Below are positions 61,225 to 64,000 of a stretch of DNA of 64,000 nt, piece after piece (the first letter of the stretch is position 1; every line of letters starts with the position of its first letter). A program made the position numbers and the translations under genes. This DNA comes from Scatomonas sp963928055 (lineage in GTDB: Bacteria > Bacillota > Clostridia > Lachnospirales > Lachnospiraceae), in assembly GCA_963928055.1 (NCBI GenBank), contig CAWVDN010000001.1, positions 1,501,382-1,565,381 on the forward strand, in the 5' to 3' direction. Below the pieces are notes generated by a model. That model saw only the letters and a list, made by a program, of their open reading frames with translations, did no database searches and was not told the origin of the DNA.

Positions 61225-61600
61225 CCTGCCCCACATGGACTACCGCCAGCACCGGCGGGCGCGGCGGCTGGTACATGAGTGCTGTAACTACGATGAGGGG
61301 AACTGCCTGCTATTGGACGACGGGGAGCCTTGCGTGTGCGTCCAGAGCATTTCCTTTTCCCTCATGTGCCACTGGTTCCGTGTGGCTGTCCTGCCCCTTG
61401 ACGGGGAGCTGGCCGCAGCCCTCTTGTGCCGGGGAAGCCGGAAACGGTGTGCCGTCTGCGGGGCGGCCTTTGTCCCCAAATCCAACCGGGGAAAATACTG
61501 CCCCGACTGCGCCGGGCGCATGAAGAAAATCAAAGCCGCCGAGAGAAAGCGGAAACAAAGGCAGAGATGTCACGCTTTAGAGCCTTTCAAACCCGCATAA
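61214..61600 (+). CDS. Cysteine-rich VLP-domain protein
   Basis: A 128-residue protein with the block RRARRLVHECCNYDEGNCLL, FRVAVLPLDGELAAALLC and a C-terminal zinc-ribbon (CAVCGAAFVPKSNRGKYCPD). Matches Cys_rich_VLP proteins found in clostridial mobile elements between relaxase and replication genes. It overlaps the relaxase end by 11 bp. Role unknown, possibly DNA- or RNA-binding. Confidence 0.82.
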   Translation: MSDNLPHMDYRQHRRARRLVHECCNYDEGNCLLLDDGEPCVCVQSISFSLMCHWFRVAVLPLDGELAAALLCRGSRKRCAVCGAAFVPKSNRGKYCPDCAGRMKKIKAAERKRKQRQRCHALEPFKPA

Positions 61601-61672
61601 ATCAAGGCTTTTTTCGTGGGTGTCAAAGGGTACGCGATACATTTATCCTTTTCCCCCGGAAACGGCGTTTTA

Positions 61673-62467
61673 ATGCGTGACAATACGCCAAAATCAACCC
61701 GAACACAGGGAGGTGATCCTATCGCTGATTATATCAGGGCAGACACGCGGCTGCCCGCCTATCTGCCGTATCCCCGTTTCCTGCTGAAAATGGAGATTTC
61801 ACAGACCGCCAAGCTGCTGTATTCGCTGCTGTTAGACCGTTCCACCCTCTCCCAGAAAAACAAGTGGCTGGACGACGAGGGCAGGATTTATATTATCTAT
61901 CCCATCGCGGAGATAGCAGAAATACTGGATAAAGGCAGCACCACCATCAAGGGGGCGCTTAATGAACTGGACACGGCGGGGCTGTTGGAACGGGAACGGG
62001 GCGGCTTCTCCGCACCGAACCGGCTTTATGTCAAAGTACCGCCAGTGCCACAGGTACAGTTTTCAGACCAACTGATGGCCGGAAGTCCGCCCCTCATAGA
62101 GCCGGAAAACCGTCCTACTGATGGTCAGAAAACCGACCTTATGATGGTCGGAAAACCGTCCCCTAACCAAACTACTATAAACAACCTTACAGAGAGCCAA
62201 ACAAAGGGAGTGAGTGGGGGGCCGTCCGCGCCCTATGGCCGATATGGAAATATTTTTCTGTCACAGACCGAATACGACGAGTTGCAGGCAGAGTACCCTG
62301 ACAGGCTGGAACGGTTCATCGAGGAAATGAGCCGCTACCTTGCCGCCAACGGGAAAAGCTACCAGAACTATGCCGCCGCCCTGCGGATATGGGCGGGGAA
62401 CGACAAAAAGGAAGCCCCTAAAAAGGGCATACCAGACTACTCATGCAAGGAGGGCGAGAGTTTATGA
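61673..62467 (+). CDS. Replication initiator protein A-like (RepA_N-type winged helix)
   Basis: A 264-residue protein. N-terminal region YIRADTRLPAYLPYPRFLLK then the winged helix with IAEIAEILDKGSTTIKGALN and GGFSAPNRLYVKV, and a C-terminal helical piece with LERFIEEMSRYLAANGKSYQ. Start uncertain: ATG 61673 lacks a good site, while the best ribosome-binding site in the area (GGGAGGTGAT, 61708-61717) stands 3 nt before ATCGCTGAT, where no normal start codon exists. An ancestral ATG changed to ATC is possible. It overlaps the next gene by 4 bp (ATGA). Confidence 0.8.
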   Translation: MRDNTPKSTRTQGGDPIADYIRADTRLPAYLPYPRFLLKMEISQTAKLLYSLLLDRSTLSQKNKWLDDEGRIYIIYPIAEIAEILDKGSTTIKGALNELDTAGLLERERGGFSAPNRLYVKVPPVPQVQFSDQLMAGSPPLIEPENRPTDGQKTDLMMVGKPSPNQTTINNLTESQTKGVSGGPSAPYGRYGNIFLSQTEYDELQAEYPDRLERFIEEMSRYLAANGKSYQNYAAALRIWAGNDKKEAPKKGIPDYSCKEGESL

Positions 62468-63306
62468 AGAATGAAATCAACGCGGTTTTGGAGAATATGA
62501 CGACCACCATCCCGGAGCCGGAGGACTACACCGGCGAGGACGGTTTACTGTACTGCGGCAAGTGCCGCAAGCCGAAAGAAGCCTATTTTGCGCCGGATAA
62601 GGCCGCTATCTTCGGGCGCGACCGCCACCCGGCAGAGTGCGACTGCCAGAGAACCGCCCGCGAGGAACGGGAAGCCGCCGAAAAGCGGCGCAGACACCTT
62701 GACACCGTGGAAGAACTGAAACGCCGGGGCTTTACCGACCCCACCATGCGGGACTGGACTTTCGAGAACGACAACGGCAGGAACCCGCAGACCGGGCTTG
62801 CCCGCCGGTATGTGGAGCATTGGGAAGATATGCGGACAGACAATATCGGCTGCCTGTTCTGGGGCGGCGTAGGCACCGGCAAAAGCTACCTTGCAGGCTG
62901 TATCGCAAACGCCCTCATGGAGAAAGAAATCCCCGTCCGCATGACGAACTTTGCTCTTATCCTCAATGACCTTGCCGCCAGCTTTGAGGGGCGCAACGAG
63001 TACATTTCCCGCCTTTGTCGTTATCCGCTGCTGATCCTTGACGACTTCGGCATGGAACGCGGGACGGAATACGGGCTGGAACAGGTGTTCAATGTGATTG
63101 ACAGCCGTTACCGCAGCGGCAAGCCGCTGATCGTCACGACCAACCTTACGCTGGACGACCTGCACAACCCGGAGGACACCGCCCATTCCCGGATTTATGA
63201 CCGCCTGCTTTCCATGTGCGTCCCGGTACGCTTTACCGGCGACAACTTCCGGCAGGAAACCGCCAAGCGGAAAATGGAGAGCATGAAGAAACTGATTACC
63301 GACTGA
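62464..63306 (+). CDS. DnaC/IstB-like ATPase
   Basis: A 280-residue AAA+ protein with an N-terminal zinc-like C-x2-C/C-x-C module (YCGKCRK, ECDCQR), Walker A GGVGTGKSYL (about 134-143) and Walker B LLILDDFG (about 189-196). The role is probably loading of a helicase at the element's origin, with RepA. ATG 62464 behind AAGGAGGG; coupled to repA. Confidence 0.9.
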   Translation: MKNEINAVLENMTTTIPEPEDYTGEDGLLYCGKCRKPKEAYFAPDKAAIFGRDRHPAECDCQRTAREEREAAEKRRRHLDTVEELKRRGFTDPTMRDWTFENDNGRNPQTGLARRYVEHWEDMRTDNIGCLFWGGVGTGKSYLAGCIANALMEKEIPVRMTNFALILNDLAASFEGRNEYISRLCRYPLLILDDFGMERGTEYGLEQVFNVIDSRYRSGKPLIVTTNLTLDDLHNPEDTAHSRIYDRLLSMCVPVRFTGDNFRQETAKRKMESMKKLITD

Positions 63307-63320
63307 AAGGAGTATTGCCT

Positions 63321-63515
63321 ATGGCAGATAACAAGCAGCACGACACCCGCACCACCCGCCGCCCTGACTGTGTGACGGAAATCCGCATGGGCAATTCCGT
63401 CCTTGTCGTGTCCGGCTATTTCAAGAAAGACACCACAACCACAGCCGCCGACAAAATGGCGCGGGTACTGGAAGCGGAAGCCGCTGCTACACAGGAGCCG
63501 ACTTATCCGGCGTGA
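63321..63515 (+). CDS. TnpW-like transposon protein
   Basis: A 64-residue protein with the TnpW core TEIRMGNSVLVVSGYFKKDT...TAADKMARVLEAE, behind AAAGGAG. TnpW is of unknown function and lies near the recombinase of Tn4451-type and similar elements, which would be to the right. A stem AGCGGCCATGC/GCATGACCGCT (about 63532-63558) follows the stop. Confidence 0.85.
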   Translation: MADNKQHDTRTTRRPDCVTEIRMGNSVLVVSGYFKKDTTTTAADKMARVLEAEAAATQEPTYPA

Positions 63516-63579
63516 ACCGGGGCATGGAAAAGCGGCCATGCCAGGGAGCATGACCGCTGGAACGAAAATCGGAAGTGCT

Positions 63580-63780
63580 TTAGCAATTCTTAATCTCATT
63601 CTCTATAAAATAATTTGCAATTTCAAAGGCTTTTATTCTTCTCTTTGCCAATGTGATTTGTGATTTATAACGCTCGGAATTATCCTTTGATTCAAATGTT
63701 TTTACTGTTTCTCTTAGCTTGTGCAGAGTTGAATCAATTTGCCTTTTGGCCGCGGTTAATTCATCTATTGTATACTTCAT
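63580..63780 (-). CDS. Small helical protein of unknown function
   Basis: A 66-residue, fully helical-looking protein (MKYTIDELTAAKRQIDSTLH..., then RYKSQITLAKRRIKAFEIAN) with a good AGGAG before the ATG at 63780. It is in reverse orientation to the mobilisation genes and AT-rich, so a separate cargo or regulatory piece. The upstream extension to 63912 has no ribosome-binding site. Unrecognised. Confidence 0.65.
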   Translation of the reverse strand: MKYTIDELTAAKRQIDSTLHKLRETVKTFESKDNSERYKSQITLAKRRIKAFEIANYFIENEIKNC

Positions 63781-64000
63781 GTTTTCTCCTTTAACTTCTG
63801 ATTTTTTTGTTAAATCAGAGTATACCACGGAGTTATGAACTTTTCTACTGCAAATATGGGACGACAACCCATACCATAAAAATCGGAAAATTGAAAAGCT
63901 GTAAAGAAGCAAATTTAGCTAACTTGAAATTTTAAATTCCAGTGCAGAGTTAAATTCCATCTGGGTTTAAAATTTCCCTGTTTTTAAAAGTTTTTTAATG
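63781..64000. other. AT-rich sequence to the window edge
   Basis: 220 bp, AT-rich, holds the upstream region of the small reverse gene and no further ORF that I can support. Confidence 0.5.

Larger units (their letters stand above)
50166..64000. mobile_element. Integrated mobile island with tet(W), mobilisation and replication genes (right end outside window)
   Basis: From about 50166 the base composition and gene content change to a mobile element: cargo genes, two IS3-family copies, tet(W), then sigma/mob/rep/dnaC/TnpW genes of conjugative or mobilisable clostridial elements. No integrase or resolvase is in view, so the right end and recombinase lie beyond 64000. The left junction is placed from composition and the missing start of the PilZ gene; the exact base and any direct repeat cannot be fixed without the other end. 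The first 236 bp hold a repeated CTACGCTCCGT (about 50299 and 50333) and a TATAAT-like box (about 50259), no gene. Confidence 0.75.

Noticed and set aside
1..64000. tRNA, rRNA, CRISPR arrays and prophage structural genes
   Set aside because: I looked for cloverleaf-like tRNA ends, regularly spaced repeats and phage head/tail proteins and saw none; a tRNAscan/CRISPR search would settle it.

Overview
The window looks like chromosome of a Gram-positive, endospore-forming, GC-rich gut clostridium, most likely Lachnospiraceae. The reasons are strong AGGAGG ribosome-binding sites, spoVT and spmA homologues, a clostridial Tad pilus locus, the holB-ricT-trmN6-rsmI order and UroD-family methyltransferase-type proteins. 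About 50 kb is native chromosome. From about 50.17 kb to the right edge it is a mobile island with different base composition that carries tetracycline resistance. The species cannot be named from this sequence.

Layout, left to right. 1-6.3 kb: a leftward Tad/Flp pilus operon (prepilin peptidase, CpaE-like, CpaF, TadB, TadC, Flp1-like pilin, DUF5702 protein cut by the window edge) behind a recognisable promoter. 6.4-13.3 kb: a large cell-surface protein with an apparently inactive C39-like domain, a small unknown gene, two genes broken by frameshifts (a polytopic membrane protein and a sugar-binding lipoprotein), an RluA-type pseudouridine synthase, and an AT-rich stretch with its own promoter and terminator but no intact ORF. 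13.4-26.4 kb: an aconitase-family hydratase, a two-component system, a 2-hydroxyacid dehydrogenase, glucose-6-phosphate isomerase, MTA/SAH nucleosidase, a TSCPD protein, an MBL-fold RNA-processing-type enzyme and SpmA. 26.5-36.4 kb: two UroD-family proteins, a CobW-type GTPase and a TrsS-like radical SAM protein surround a housekeeping operon (guanylate-kinase-like, holB, ricT, trmN6, rsmI) and spoVT. 36.4-50.2 kb: ribokinase-lgt-homocysteine methyltransferase, a PrsA/SurA-type foldase, mfd, pth, a second CobW-type GTPase, a CDF metal transporter, cardiolipin synthase, and a membrane glycan-type gene broken at an A8 tract next to a PilZ protein that abuts the island.

The island (50.2 kb to beyond 64 kb) has two parts. 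The first is a composite structure bounded by two inverted, same-length (1,451 bp) IS3-family (IS150-like) copies. It holds a decayed sigma-factor gene, a truncated Maff2 gene, tet(W) with its promoter, leader peptide and attenuator, and a SAM methyltransferase. The second is an intact mobilisation/replication module: sigma-like factor, small HTH protein, candidate oriT, MobC-like accessory protein, relaxase, Cys-rich VLP protein, RepA-like initiator, DnaC-like ATPase and TnpW. No recombinase is visible; it would be expected beyond the right edge.

The most informative oddity is that a short linker containing a palindrome occurs twice, each time followed by the same sigma gene (once decayed, once intact). 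Each linker carries an IS copy at the same palindrome centre with the same 3-bp target duplication but in opposite orientation. Other points worth checking are a pair of compensating frameshifts inside tet(W), a cluster of indels at 10.06-11.55 kb, and the AT-rich promoter-terminator unit at 12.46-13.21 kb.
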